In this document: positions 35,030-42,856 of the stretch, piece after piece
Numbering within the stretch: the stretch's first letter is position 1
Layout of the letters: each line of letters begins with the position of its first letter
NCBI RefSeq assembly: GCF_009765355.1
Contig: NZ_VTHK01000042.1
Location: forward strand, 18,950 to 82,949
Direction: 5' to 3'
DNA length: 64,000 bases
Source: Amycolatopsis anabasis
GTDB lineage: Bacteria > Actinomycetota > Actinomycetes > Mycobacteriales > Pseudonocardiaceae
The notes under the pieces: model-generated
What the model saw: only the letters and a program-made list of their open reading frames with translations
Told to the model about the DNA's origin: nothing
Database searches by the model: none
Position numbers and translations under genes: made by a program

Positions 35030-35386
35030 GTGACCCATTCCGGTGTGCCCCGGCCCGGCGTTCCGGTGCGCGGGTCGACCACGGGACGGCCGATGATGGC
35101 GGCGCTCGACCTGCTCGGGCGGCGCTGGATGCTGCGGGTCATCTGGGAGCTGCAGCAGCGGCCCGCCGGTTTCCGGGAACTGAAGCGCCGCTGTGACGAC
35201 ATGTCCTCCAGCGTGCTCAGCGATCGGCTGAAGGGCCTGCGCGAGGCCGGGATCGCGGCCGCCGACACCGCCGGGGTGTACCGGCTCACCCCGCTCGGCG
35301 CCCGGCTGGTCGAGGCGTTGTGGCCGCTGTACGGCTGGGCGGAGCGGTGGGCCGAGGAGCTGAGCGGGCCCGCCGCGCCGCGGTAG
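35030..35386 (+). CDS. HxlR-family winged-helix regulator
   Basis: A 118-residue MarR-like dimeric regulator of the HxlR class: the LLGRRWMLRVIWELQQRPAGFRELKRR helix pair, the recognition helix in SSSVLSDRLKGLREAGI and the wing VYRLTPLGARLVEALWPLYGWAERW. The Cys in the family's N-terminal redox site is absent. GTG start with GAGGAG seven bases upstream. A small palindrome (CTTCG-N6-CGAAG, 35000-35015) just before the start may be its operator. Target genes are not evident. Confidence 0.87.
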   Translation: MTHSGVPRPGVPVRGSTTGRPMMAALDLLGRRWMLRVIWELQQRPAGFRELKRRCDDMSSSVLSDRLKGLREAGIAAADTAGVYRLTPLGARLVEALWPLYGWAERWAEELSGPAAPR

Positions 35387-35414
35387 TGCGAGGTCCTTGC
35401 GGCAGGATTCGGGG

Positions 35415-36182
35415 GTGACCGGTACGTCGATCGCGGTCGGCCCGACGCTCGTGGTGGTGCTGGCCGCGCTCACCCTCCTCGCGGCCGCGGTGGTGTGGCT
35501 GGGCGAACTGGGTTCCGGCCGGGCGGTGCTGTTCGCCGCCGTGCGCGCGGCCGCGCAGCTGGCGGCCGTCTCGCTGGTGATCGTCGCGATCCTGCGGTCG
35601 GGCTGGTGGACCGGGGCGTTCGTGGCGTTGATGGGCACCGTCGCCGCGGTCACCTCGGCCCGGCGCATCGGCGTGCCGCGCCGGATCGGCTGGGTCGCGC
35701 TGGCGATCGGGGCCGGGGTCGCGCCGGTACTTGCCCTGGTGCTGGCGTCCGGGGTGGTGCCGTGGCGGCCGGTCGCGGTGGTGCCGATCGCCGGGATCGT
35801 GATCGGCGGCGCGATGTCGGCGACTTCGCAGGCCGCGCGCCGGGCGCTGGACGAACTGGCGACCCGGCACGGCGAGTTCGAGGCCGCGCTCGCGCTGGGT
35901 TTCGGCCAGCGCTTGGCCGCGTTGGAGATCTGCCGCCCTTCGGCGGGCCAGGCGCTGATCCCGCCGCTGGACCAGACCCGGACCGTCGGGCTGGTCACCC
36001 TGCCCGGCGCTTATGTAGGGGTGCTGCTGGGTGGCGCCGGCCCGGTTCAGGCCGGCGTCACCCAGGTGCTGGTGCTGATCGGTTTGCTCGCGGCGGAGGC
36101 GATCGCGGTGCTGGTGGTGGTCCAGCTGGTCGCCGCGGGCCGGATCAGCCGAGCGGCGGCTCCAGGTGGGCGGTGTCGTTGA
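35415..36182 (+). CDS. FetB/UPF0014-family ABC permease
   Basis: A 255-residue membrane protein with seven predicted helices and UPF0014 motifs: MSATSQAARRALDELATRHGEFEAALALGFG and GLVTLPGAYVGVLLGGA. In E. coli FetB works with the ATPase FetA to export iron under oxidative stress. No FetA-like ATPase is adjacent here. GTG 35415 is chosen because the first helix follows. The gene overlaps the convergent histidine phosphatase by 38 bp at the 3' end. Confidence 0.83.
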   Translation: MTGTSIAVGPTLVVVLAALTLLAAAVVWLGELGSGRAVLFAAVRAAAQLAAVSLVIVAILRSGWWTGAFVALMGTVAAVTSARRIGVPRRIGWVALAIGAGVAPVLALVLASGVVPWRPVAVVPIAGIVIGGAMSATSQAARRALDELATRHGEFEAALALGFGQRLAALEICRPSAGQALIPPLDQTRTVGLVTLPGAYVGVLLGGAGPVQAGVTQVLVLIGLLAAEAIAVLVVVQLVAAGRISRAAAPGGRCR

Positions 36183-36831
36183 ACCGGCGGATCAGCCATT
36201 CGTCGCCGGTCACCACGAGATGCGAGATCGACCCGTTGTCCGCGCCGAGGAAGGCGAACGGCCGGGATCCGCTCGCCTGCGCGAGGAGTTCGCCGATCAC
36301 GCCGCCGTGGGTGAACACCGCGACGCGCTGATCGGGATGCGCGGCGGCGATGCGGCCGATGGCCTCGCGGAGCCGGGTCGCGAAGGATTCCGCGGATTCG
36401 GCGCCGGGGATGGCGTCCCAGCGTTGTTCGCGCCACATCCGCTGGGCGATCGGATGGTTCTCGGCGACGTTCTTGCGGAACAGCCCGCCTCCTTCCCAAT
36501 CGCCGAGGTGGACCTCGCGGAGGCCCGGTTCGACGTGCGGGGTGAGCCCGAGCGCCTCGGCCAGGGGCGCCGCGGTCTGGACGGTCCGCCGCAGGGTGGT
36601 GACGTACAGGGCGTCGATGCGCTCGCCGGCGAGCCGCTTGCCCACCCGGTCGGCGTGTTCCCGGCCCTCCGGGGCCAGTTCGGGATCGGCCTGCCCCTCG
36701 ACCAGCGGGAACGGTGCGCTCACTCGCGCCGGTGCCGATTCGCCGTGCCGGACCAGGAAGATCTCGGTGGCTCCGGGGGGCGGCTGGAAGCGGTACTGCC
36801 GGTACTCGGTCTCGTTTTCGGGAGTAGTCAC
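36145..36831 (-). CDS. Histidine phosphatase (phosphoglycerate-mutase-like)
   Basis: A 228-residue branch-1 histidine phosphatase. The nucleophile motif is FLVRHGES (His about 28), the second catalytic Arg/Glu lie in TLRRTVQTA and LREVHLGDWEG, and the second His in VFTHGGVIGELL. Substrates of this family range from phosphosugars to small phosphoesters; which one is unknown. GTG start at 36831, divergent from the methyltransferase gene at 36889. Its 3' end overlaps the FetB-like gene on the other strand by 38 bp. Confidence 0.88.
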   Translation of the reverse strand: MTTPENETEYRQYRFQPPPGATEIFLVRHGESAPARVSAPFPLVEGQADPELAPEGREHADRVGKRLAGERIDALYVTTLRRTVQTAAPLAEALGLTPHVEPGLREVHLGDWEGGGLFRKNVAENHPIAQRMWREQRWDAIPGAESAESFATRLREAIGRIAAAHPDQRVAVFTHGGVIGELLAQASGSRPFAFLGADNGSISHLVVTGDEWLIRRFNDTAHLEPPLG

Positions 36832-36854
36832 GTTCGGCAGGTTACGGGGAGACC

Positions 36855-36882
36855 TTGCCCGGCGATTAATTCTACATACAAT
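36855..36882 (+). promoter_or_regulatory. Leaderless-type promoter of the carboxyl-methyltransferase-like gene
   Basis: TTGCCC (36855-36860), a 16-bp spacer and TACAAT (36877-36882), six bases before the ATG at 36889. With a start site 6-8 bases downstream of the -10, the mRNA would begin at or next to the ATG. The stretch is strikingly AT-rich for this DNA. Confidence 0.6.
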
Positions 36883-36888
36883 GAATTT

Positions 36889-37389
36889 ATGCTCTGGCGA
36901 CAGTTGCGGGCGATCCTGATCGCCCCCTTCACAGTGACCCTGATCGTTCCCACGCTGATCCTGGTGTTCGGCCCGGCGCTGCCGGACGGTGTTCCGGCCG
37001 GTTGGCGGGCCGTCGCGGTGCTCGCCGGGCTGGCCTCGGCCGGGCTCGGGCTGTGGCTGATCGTGTGGACGATCGGCCTGTTCGTCCGGGTCGGCGAGGG
37101 CACGCTCGCGCCCTTCGATCCGCCGCGCCACCTGGTGGTGCGCGGGCCGTACCGGCACGTCCGGAACCCGATGATCAGCGGCGTGCTCTTCGTGCTGCTG
37201 GGGGAGGCGGCCGGACTGCTCTCGGTTCCGCTGCTGATCTGGTTCGCGGCGTTCTGCGCCCTGAACTTCACCTACATCCCGCTGCTGGAGGAACCGGGTC
37301 TGGTGCGGCGATTCGGGGACGACTACGTCGAGTACCGCCGGCACGTGCCCCGCTGGGTGCCGCGCGTTTCGGGCTGGCCCGCCGAGTGA
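36889..37389 (+). CDS. Isoprenylcysteine carboxyl methyltransferase (ICMT)-like membrane protein
   Basis: A 166-residue integral membrane protein with four to five helices. It has the ICMT/phospholipid-methyltransferase C-terminal motif: LVVRGPYRHVRNPMISGVL (SAM-binding RHPxY-like loop), then LLEEPGLVRRFGDDYVEYRRHVPRWVPR. Bacterial members methylate lipids or isoprenoid-linked groups, or have unknown substrates. Read from a leaderless-type promoter and ends about 170 bp before the geosmin synthase. Confidence 0.83.
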   Translation: MLWRQLRAILIAPFTVTLIVPTLILVFGPALPDGVPAGWRAVAVLAGLASAGLGLWLIVWTIGLFVRVGEGTLAPFDPPRHLVVRGPYRHVRNPMISGVLFVLLGEAAGLLSVPLLIWFAAFCALNFTYIPLLEEPGLVRRFGDDYVEYRRHVPRWVPRVSGWPAE

Positions 37390-37555
37390 CCGGCGCGTAA
37401 ATCGCGATTCGGGTCCCTGAAAAGCACTATGTGTGCACGTGCGGCTTCATCCGATCGTGGGTGAGTTCATTCGGCTGGAGGTTGTAGCGGCGCGCCGCCG
37501 AATGCCAACGTCGAAAGGCCCGAGCGAGCCGACTCAGCAGGGGGTAGGCGCATTC

Positions 37556-39760
37556 ATGCAGCCCTTCACGTTGCCCGATTTCTACCTGCCGCATCCGGCC
37601 CGGCTCAATCCGCACGTGACCCGGTCCCGCGAACACAGCATGGCGTGGGCCGGGGAAATGGGCATGCTCGATTCGCCGAAACCCGATGGCGGCGTGGTGT
37701 GGGACGAAGCGGCGCTGGCCAGGATGGATTACGCGCTGATGTGCGGGTACACCCATCCGGAATGCGACGGCCGCATGCTGGATTTGATCACCGACTGGTA
37801 CGTCTGGGTGTTTTTCTTCGACGATCATTTTCTGGAGCACTACAAGCACTCACGTGATCGCGGCGGGGCGAAGGCGTATCTCGACCATCTCGAGCTGTTC
37901 ATGACCATGGACGGCGAGACCCCGCCGGAACCGGCGAATCCAGCCGAAGCGGGGTTGCGGAATCTGTGGGAACGCACGGTTCCGGCGATGTCCCTGGACT
38001 GGCGGCGGCGCTTCATCACCAGCACGCACAATCTGATGGTCGAGTCGATGTGGGAACTCGACAACATCAGCCGGGGCCGGATCGCCAACCCGATCGAGTA
38101 CCTGCAGATGCGGCGCCGGGTCGGCGGCGCGCCGTGGTCGGCGAACCTCGTCGAATTCGCCGCGCGTGCGGAGATCCCCGCGGCACTGGCCGCGACCCGG
38201 CCGCTGAAGGTGCTGACCGACACGTTCTCGGACAGCGTCCACCTGCGCAACGACCTCTTCTCCTACCAGCGCGAGGTCCGGGAGGAAGGCGAGAACGCCA
38301 ACGCGGTGCTGGTGTTCGAGCGGTTCTTCGACTGCTCGACCCAGGAGGCCGCCGACCTCACCAACGAACTGCTGACCTCCCGCCTGCAACAGTTCGAGAC
38401 CACCGCGCTGGCCGAGGTGCCCGTCCTGCTGGCCGAGCACGCGGCGACCCCGGACGAGCAGGCCAGGGTCACCGCCTACGCCAAGGGGCTGCAGGACTGG
38501 CAGGCCGGGGGGCACGAGTGGCACCTGCGGTCGAGCCGGTACATGAACGAGGGCGCGGCGGAATCCGTGGGCACCGCGGCGAGCGTGCCGGGACTGAGCC
38601 GGTTGCGGCCCGGGCTGTATCGCCGGACCCGCCAGCATGCCCACGTCCCGTTCCGGGCGGTCGGCCACCTGCCGGTGCCGCCGCTGTATCTGCCGTACGC
38701 GTTCCGCACGAGCCCCCACCTGGCGGACGCCCGGGAATACGTGATCGGCTGGGCCCGCCGGATGGGCTTCTTCGACCCGGTGCCGGGGGCGGCCGGCGGG
38801 GTCTGGGACGAGCGGCGGATGCGCGGCATCGACCTGCCGCACTGCGCGGCGATGATCCACGCCGACGCGAGCCTCGAGGAGCTCTACCTGTCGTCGGACT
38901 GGCTGGCCTGGGGAACCTACGGGGACGACTACTACCCGCTGGTGTTCGGCATGAGCCGGGACGTTCCGGCGGCGCGGCTGCAGACCGAACGGCTGTCCGC
39001 GTTCATGCCGCTCGACGCCGGGGCGACCCCGGAACCGGCGAACCCGCTCGAGCGCGGGCTCGCGGATCTGTGGCGTCGTACCGCGGCGCCGATGGCGGCG
39101 CCCGCGCGCCGGGAGTTCCGCACCGCGGTGTCGGACATGCTGGCCAGCTGGGTGTGGGAACTGGAGAACCAGGCGCAGAACCGCATTCCCGATCCGATGG
39201 ACTACGTGGAGATGCGGCGCAAGACGTTCGGCTCGGAGATGACCGTGAGCCTGGCCCGGCTCGCGCACTGGGACCAGATCCCGCCGGAGATCTACCAGAC
39301 GCGGACCATGCGCGAACTGGACACCGCGGCGCAGGACTACGCCTGCTTCACCAACGATCTGCACTCCTACCAGAAGGAGATCGAGTTCGAGGGCGAAGTC
39401 CACAACATGGTCCTGGTGTGCGAGAACTTCCTGAACGTGGACCGGTGGCAGGCCGCGGGCATCGTGGCCGATCTGATGGCGGCGCGGATGCGCCAGTTCG
39501 AGCACATCCTCGCCCACGACCTGCCGAGGCTGTTCGACGAGTTCAACCTGGACGAGCCGGCCCGGGAAGTCCTGCTCCGCCACGCCGACGGGCTCAAGGA
39601 CTGGATGTCGGGAATCATGGAATGGCACCGGAAATGCGTGCGGTACACCGAGCCCGAACTGCGCCGCAACGCTTCCCCCGGTGCGTCGGCGACCTCCGCG
39701 TTCCTGCCCTCGGGACTGGGCACGTCGGCCGTGCGGTTCACCAGGCTGGTAGGCCCCTGA
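37556..39760 (+). CDS. geoA: Bifunctional germacradienol/geosmin synthase
   Basis: Two-domain sesquiterpene synthase of 734 residues that makes geosmin from farnesyl diphosphate. The N-terminal half cyclises FPP to germacradienol: Asp-rich motif D89-D90-H-F-L-E and NSE triad N232-D-L-F-S-Y-Q-R-E240. The C-terminal half converts germacradienol to geosmin: D457-D-Y-Y-P and N600-D-L-H-S-Y-Q-K-E. Motif spacing follows the Streptomyces coelicolor enzyme closely. ATG 37556 is chosen because PFTLPDFYLPHPARLNPH is the usual N-terminus. No cyclic-nucleotide-binding regulator gene (common beside geosmin synthases) is adjacent. Confidence 0.96.
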   Translation: MQPFTLPDFYLPHPARLNPHVTRSREHSMAWAGEMGMLDSPKPDGGVVWDEAALARMDYALMCGYTHPECDGRMLDLITDWYVWVFFFDDHFLEHYKHSRDRGGAKAYLDHLELFMTMDGETPPEPANPAEAGLRNLWERTVPAMSLDWRRRFITSTHNLMVESMWELDNISRGRIANPIEYLQMRRRVGGAPWSANLVEFAARAEIPAALAATRPLKVLTDTFSDSVHLRNDLFSYQREVREEGENANAVLVFERFFDCSTQEAADLTNELLTSRLQQFETTALAEVPVLLAEHAATPDEQARVTAYAKGLQDWQAGGHEWHLRSSRYMNEGAAESVGTAASVPGLSRLRPGLYRRTRQHAHVPFRAVGHLPVPPLYLPYAFRTSPHLADAREYVIGWARRMGFFDPVPGAAGGVWDERRMRGIDLPHCAAMIHADASLEELYLSSDWLAWGTYGDDYYPLVFGMSRDVPAARLQTERLSAFMPLDAGATPEPANPLERGLADLWRRTAAPMAAPARREFRTAVSDMLASWVWELENQAQNRIPDPMDYVEMRRKTFGSEMTVSLARLAHWDQIPPEIYQTRTMRELDTAAQDYACFTNDLHSYQKEIEFEGEVHNMVLVCENFLNVDRWQAAGIVADLMAARMRQFEHILAHDLPRLFDEFNLDEPAREVLLRHADGLKDWMSGIMEWHRKCVRYTEPELRRNASPGASATSAFLPSGLGTSAVRFTRLVGP

Positions 39761-40114
39761 TCATCCGCGGTGCGTCAGGATGTTGATCACGTTGCCGTCC
39801 GGGTCGCGGACGAAGAACCGCCGGACGCCCCACGGTTCCTCGGTGAGTTCGTGCACGATCTCGGCACCGGCGGCGCGAGCGGCCCGGTAGCTCGCGTCCA
39901 CGTCGTCGACCTGGATGGAGGCGACCGGGACGACGGGGCCGGTGGCGTCGTGGGTCATCAGGCTCAGCTGCACCTCGGGGCGCTCAGGATCGGCCAGGGT
40001 CACGATCCACCCGTGATCCATCACCACCTCGAGCCCGAGCACCCGGGTGTAGAAATCCTTCGCTTCCGCCGGTGACTCGCACTTGAGGTCGGGGACCACC
40101 CTGCTGACTGCCAT
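39761..40114 (-). CDS. VOC-family glyoxalase-like protein
   Basis: A 117-residue VOC protein: the first module starts RVVPDLKCESPAEAKDFYTRVLGLEV, the second ends FFVRDPDGNVINIL. The latter is the common DPDGN-x-(I/V)-(E/N) strand; the usual metal-ligand Glu is Asn here, so metal binding is doubtful. Function unknown. It is convergent with the geosmin synthase with no gap: the two stop codons form TGATCA. Confidence 0.85.
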   Translation of the reverse strand: MAVSRVVPDLKCESPAEAKDFYTRVLGLEVVMDHGWIVTLADPERPEVQLSLMTHDATGPVVPVASIQVDDVDASYRAARAAGAEIVHELTEEPWGVRRFFVRDPDGNVINILTHRG

Positions 40115-40126
40115 GCGTCGATCAAA

Positions 40127-40603
40127 TCAGACCGGTTCGCCCGGCGCCGCGGTCGCTTCCCGCACGCCGCGGACCGCCAGGCGGTCGGCGCGCTCGTTGT
40201 CCGGATTGCCCGCGTGTCCCTTGACCCAGAGCCATTCCACCTGGTGCCGGCCGATGGCGGCGTCCAGGCGCCGCCAGAGATCGGCGTTCTTGACCGGCTC
40301 CCGGGTGCTGGTCCGCCAGCCGTTCGCCTTCCACCGGGGCAGCCACGACATGACGCCGTTCCGCACGTAGGTGCTGTCGGTGTAGAGGCGCACCACCGAG
40401 GAACGTTTGAGGGATTCCAGCGCCATGATGGGGGCGGTCAGTTCCATCCGGTTGTTGGTCGTGGTGGCCGCTTCGCCGCCGTACAGCTCCTTCTCGTGGC
40501 GCCCGTAGCGCAGGACGGCGCCCCAGCCGCCGGGCCCCGGGTTGCCGCTGCACGCGCCGTCCGTGTAGATCTCCACGGCCGGTTCGGAATCCTGGTCCAC
40601 CAC
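40127..40603 (-). CDS. rnhA: Ribonuclease HI
   Basis: Cleaves RNA in RNA-DNA hybrids with Mg2+. A 158-residue protein close to the classic length. The catalytic carboxylates are present: D15 (EIYTDGACSGNPGPGGWG), Glu in NNRMELTAPI, Asp in LYTDSTYV and Asp in NERADRLA, plus the KGHAGN loop that carries the flexible His. The GTG at 40603 (another GTG follows at once) lies eight bases after TAGGGT on the minus strand, so the mRNA may be leaderless. Confidence 0.93.
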   Translation of the reverse strand: MVDQDSEPAVEIYTDGACSGNPGPGGWGAVLRYGRHEKELYGGEAATTTNNRMELTAPIMALESLKRSSVVRLYTDSTYVRNGVMSWLPRWKANGWRTSTREPVKNADLWRRLDAAIGRHQVEWLWVKGHAGNPDNERADRLAVRGVREATAAPGEPV

Positions 40604-40676
40604 GATCGGTGACCCTAGCGGCCCCCGGCCCGCCCACCCGGGCGAGGTCCCGCCGGTCCACTGTGGAGGTGACCGG

Positions 40677-40705
40677 TCGACACCGGGCCCACCGGGCACT
40701 AGATT
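40677..40705 (+). promoter_or_regulatory. Leaderless-type promoter of the Ddn-like gene
   Basis: TCGACA (40677-40682), 17-bp spacer, TAGATT (40700-40705), then six bases to the ATG at 40712. No Shine-Dalgarno sequence precedes the ATG, as expected if transcription starts at it. Confidence 0.55.
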
Positions 40706-40711
40706 CCGTGC

Positions 40712-41143
40712 ATGCCGAGCGATTTCGCTTTGAAGACCATGAACGCGATCCACCGCGTCCTGCTCAAGGTCACCGGCGGCCGGGTGGGGTGGACCGTCGC
40801 GAAGATGCCGGTTCTTCAGCTCACCACCACGGGCCGCAAATCCGGCCGTCCCCGCTCGGTGATGCTCACCTCGCCGCTGCGGGACGGGAACGCGATCGTC
40901 GTCGTGGCCTCGCGCGGTGGCGACGACCAGCACCCCGCGTGGTTCCTCAACCTCCGCGACCAACCCGAGGTCGAGGTGGCCCTGGAGGGGAAGCCGCCGG
41001 AGCCGATGCGGGCCCGGGTCGCGACACCCGAGGAGCGGGAACGCCTGTGGCCGCAGATCACCGCCGACTACCGGAACTACGCCGAGTACCAGACCAAGAC
41101 CGACCGGGAGATCCCGCTCGTCCTGCTCGATCCGGTCGAGTGA
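40712..41143 (+). CDS. Ddn-like F420H2-dependent quinone reductase/nitroreductase
   Basis: A 143-residue split-barrel protein of the deazaflavin-dependent nitroreductase family: KMPVLQLTTTGRKSGRPRSVMLTS is the family's F420-phosphate-binding segment, ASRGGDDQHPAWFLNLRDQPEVEV the core, and PEERERLWPQITADYRNYAEYQ the C-terminal helix. Such enzymes reduce menaquinone-type quinones with F420H2 and can activate nitro drugs. No F420 synthesis genes are nearby. Convergent with the TetR gene. Confidence 0.88.
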   Translation: MPSDFALKTMNAIHRVLLKVTGGRVGWTVAKMPVLQLTTTGRKSGRPRSVMLTSPLRDGNAIVVVASRGGDDQHPAWFLNLRDQPEVEVALEGKPPEPMRARVATPEERERLWPQITADYRNYAEYQTKTDREIPLVLLDPVE

Positions 41144-41146
41144 CCG

Positions 41147-41788
41147 CTACGGCTTGAGCACGAGGTGCTCGAGCAGGTACTGGGCGCCGAGGACCTGGCC
41201 GACCTCGGCGGTGTGGTCGATGATCCGCTCGGCGTCGGTGTCGATGATGCCCGCGTGCCAGGCGGTGATGAGTTCGACGAACCCGCCGATGCCGATGAGG
41301 GTGCTCATCCGCAGGGCGTTCTCGTCGAGGTCGGGCTTCAGGTACGGGCGGCCCGCCTGGATGAGCAGGTCGGTGGCCGTTTGCAGGGTGTCGCGGCGGC
41401 GTTCTTCGAGCACCGCGCTGCCCGCGTGCTCGCCGAAGAGGATCCGGGCCCGCCGCGGGTCGCCTTCGACGTGGTGGACGAACGCGGCGATCGCCGCGCG
41501 TAGCTGCGTGATCGGGTGCTGGTCGAACTTGTCCGAGATCGCGGCCAGCAGCAGGTCGAGCGTTTCGTCGCGGACCTGGTCCCAGACCGCCACGAGCAGT
41601 GCGTCGCGGTCGGGAAAGCTCTCGTAGAAGTAGCGGTCGATCAGCCCGGCGCGGGCGCAGACGCCGCGCATGGTGACCGCCGCCCAGCCCTGCTCGCCCC
41701 AGATCTGCAAGGCGGCGTCGACCAGTTGACGCCGGCGTTCGGCCTGGCGTTGCTCGGCGCTGCGGCCGCCGTAGGTCCTGGTTCGCAC
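41147..41788 (-). CDS. TetR-family repressor of the esterase-SDR-diiron-BVMO operon
   Basis: A 213-residue regulator. The N-terminal helix-turn-helix is LVDAALQIWGEQGWAAVTMRGVCARAGLIDRYFYESFPDRDALL. The ligand-binding region (about 65-213) is generic. GTG start at 41788. It diverges from the five-gene oxidation operon over 45 bp, and two adjacent palindromes at 41825-41862 overlap that operon's promoter and start codon, so it most likely represses it and responds to a hydrophobic substrate. The ligand is unknown. Confidence 0.88.
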   Translation of the reverse strand: MRTRTYGGRSAEQRQAERRRQLVDAALQIWGEQGWAAVTMRGVCARAGLIDRYFYESFPDRDALLVAVWDQVRDETLDLLLAAISDKFDQHPITQLRAAIAAFVHHVEGDPRRARILFGEHAGSAVLEERRRDTLQTATDLLIQAGRPYLKPDLDENALRMSTLIGIGGFVELITAWHAGIIDTDAERIIDHTAEVGQVLGAQYLLEHLVLKP

Positions 41789-41797
41789 GGGTCCATC

Positions 41798-41825
41798 TTG
41801 ACAACCGGTGCGCGATGACCACAAT
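41798..41825 (+). promoter_or_regulatory. Promoter of the esterase-SDR-diiron-BVMO operon
   Basis: TTGACA (41798-41803), 16-bp spacer, CACAAT (41820-41825). Transcription would start near 41832, next to the ATG at 41834, giving a leaderless mRNA. The -10 element touches the first operator palindrome. Confidence 0.6.
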
Positions 41826-41862
41826 CTGACGGCATGCGCCATCAGAGATGGCAGGTGCCATC
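41825..41862. promoter_or_regulatory. Two adjacent TetR-type operator palindromes
   Basis: Site 1 (41825-41846) has arms TCTGA-n-GGC and GCC-n-TCAGA around a short centre. Site 2 (41847-41862) is GATGGCA-GG-TGCCATC, a perfect 7-bp-arm palindrome. The two share the half-site GCCATCAGA and are offset by 19 bp. They cover the -10 element, the transcription start and the start codon of the divergent operon, where a bound TetR dimer pair would block transcription. Confidence 0.7.
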
Positions 41863-42856
41863 AGATAGTCGGGCGGCGTCGCCCGGCCTGCCGCGGGCGT
41901 CCCGGCGGGCGCGAGCGCTGTCGCGGATCACCGCGGCGACCCTGCGGCCGCTCACGGCCGTCATCCCGCCCTCGGGCCACGGGGTTTGGCTGTCCCGCCG
42001 GATCGTCGCCGGTTCGCTGGCGATCTTCGGACCGGTCGTGCCGGGGACCGCGGTGCGCCGGGCCGAGGCGACCGCGCCCGGCGGGCAGCGGGTTCGCGGT
42101 GAATGGGTCCGCGGGCCCGGCGTGGGCGCGGCCGACGCGGTGATCCTGTACGTGCACGGCAGCGGGTACGCGGTCTGCTCGGCCCGCACCCATCGCGGCC
42201 TGACCTCGCGGTTGTCGGCGCGGACCGGTGTTCCGGTGTTCGCCTGCGACTACCGGCTCGCGCCGCGGCACCGGTTTCCCGCCGCCGCGGACGACGTGCG
42301 GGCCGCTTACGACTGGCTGCTCGAACGGGGTTACGCGCCGGACCGGGTCGTGCTCGCCGGGGATTCGGCCGGTGGGCACCTGGCCGTCGACCTGACCCTT
42401 GAGCTGATCCGGGCCGGGCGGGTCGTCCCGGCGGCCGTGGTGATGTTCTCGCCCCTGGCCGACGTCACCTTCGAACTGGCCCGTGCCCGGGAGCGAGTCA
42501 GGCGGGACCCGATGATCTCCGCCGCTCGCGCGCGCAGGCTGGTCGAGCTGTACACCCGGGACGCCGAGGCGGGCCATCCGCGCCTGGCGTTCACCTTCGG
42601 CGACGCGCGGGGGTTCCCGCCGACCCTGATCCAGGCCGGTGGTGCGGAGATGCTCGCCGCCGACGCCGACCACCTCGCCCGGTCGCTGCGCGCGGCCGGG
42701 GCCCGCTGCGCACTCGAGGTGTGGCCCGGCCAGATGCACGTCTTCCAGGCGCTGCCGGTGCTGATCCCGGAAGCCGCGCCCGCGCTCGACCGGGCCGCCG
42801 GATTCATCCGGACCGAACTGCGGTCCGGCGTCGCTCCAGCGAAGGAGGTCTCATGA
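41834..42856 (+). CDS. HSL-type alpha/beta-hydrolase esterase (LipR-like)
   Basis: A 340-residue hormone-sensitive-lipase-family esterase. Oxyanion motif H108-G-S-G-Y112, nucleophile S178 in GDSAGGH, and a C-terminal His in GQMHVFQ. It probably cleaves an acyl or acetyl ester, perhaps the ester made by the monooxygenase encoded downstream. ATG 41834 lies at leaderless distance from the promoter; a GTG at 41855 is the alternative. The SDR gene start overlaps its stop (ATGA), with GAAGGAGG just before. Confidence 0.88.
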   Translation: MRHQRWQVPSDSRAASPGLPRASRRARALSRITAATLRPLTAVIPPSGHGVWLSRRIVAGSLAIFGPVVPGTAVRRAEATAPGGQRVRGEWVRGPGVGAADAVILYVHGSGYAVCSARTHRGLTSRLSARTGVPVFACDYRLAPRHRFPAAADDVRAAYDWLLERGYAPDRVVLAGDSAGGHLAVDLTLELIRAGRVVPAAVVMFSPLADVTFELARARERVRRDPMISAARARRLVELYTRDAEAGHPRLAFTFGDARGFPPTLIQAGGAEMLAADADHLARSLRAAGARCALEVWPGQMHVFQALPVLIPEAAPALDRAAGFIRTELRSGVAPAKEVS

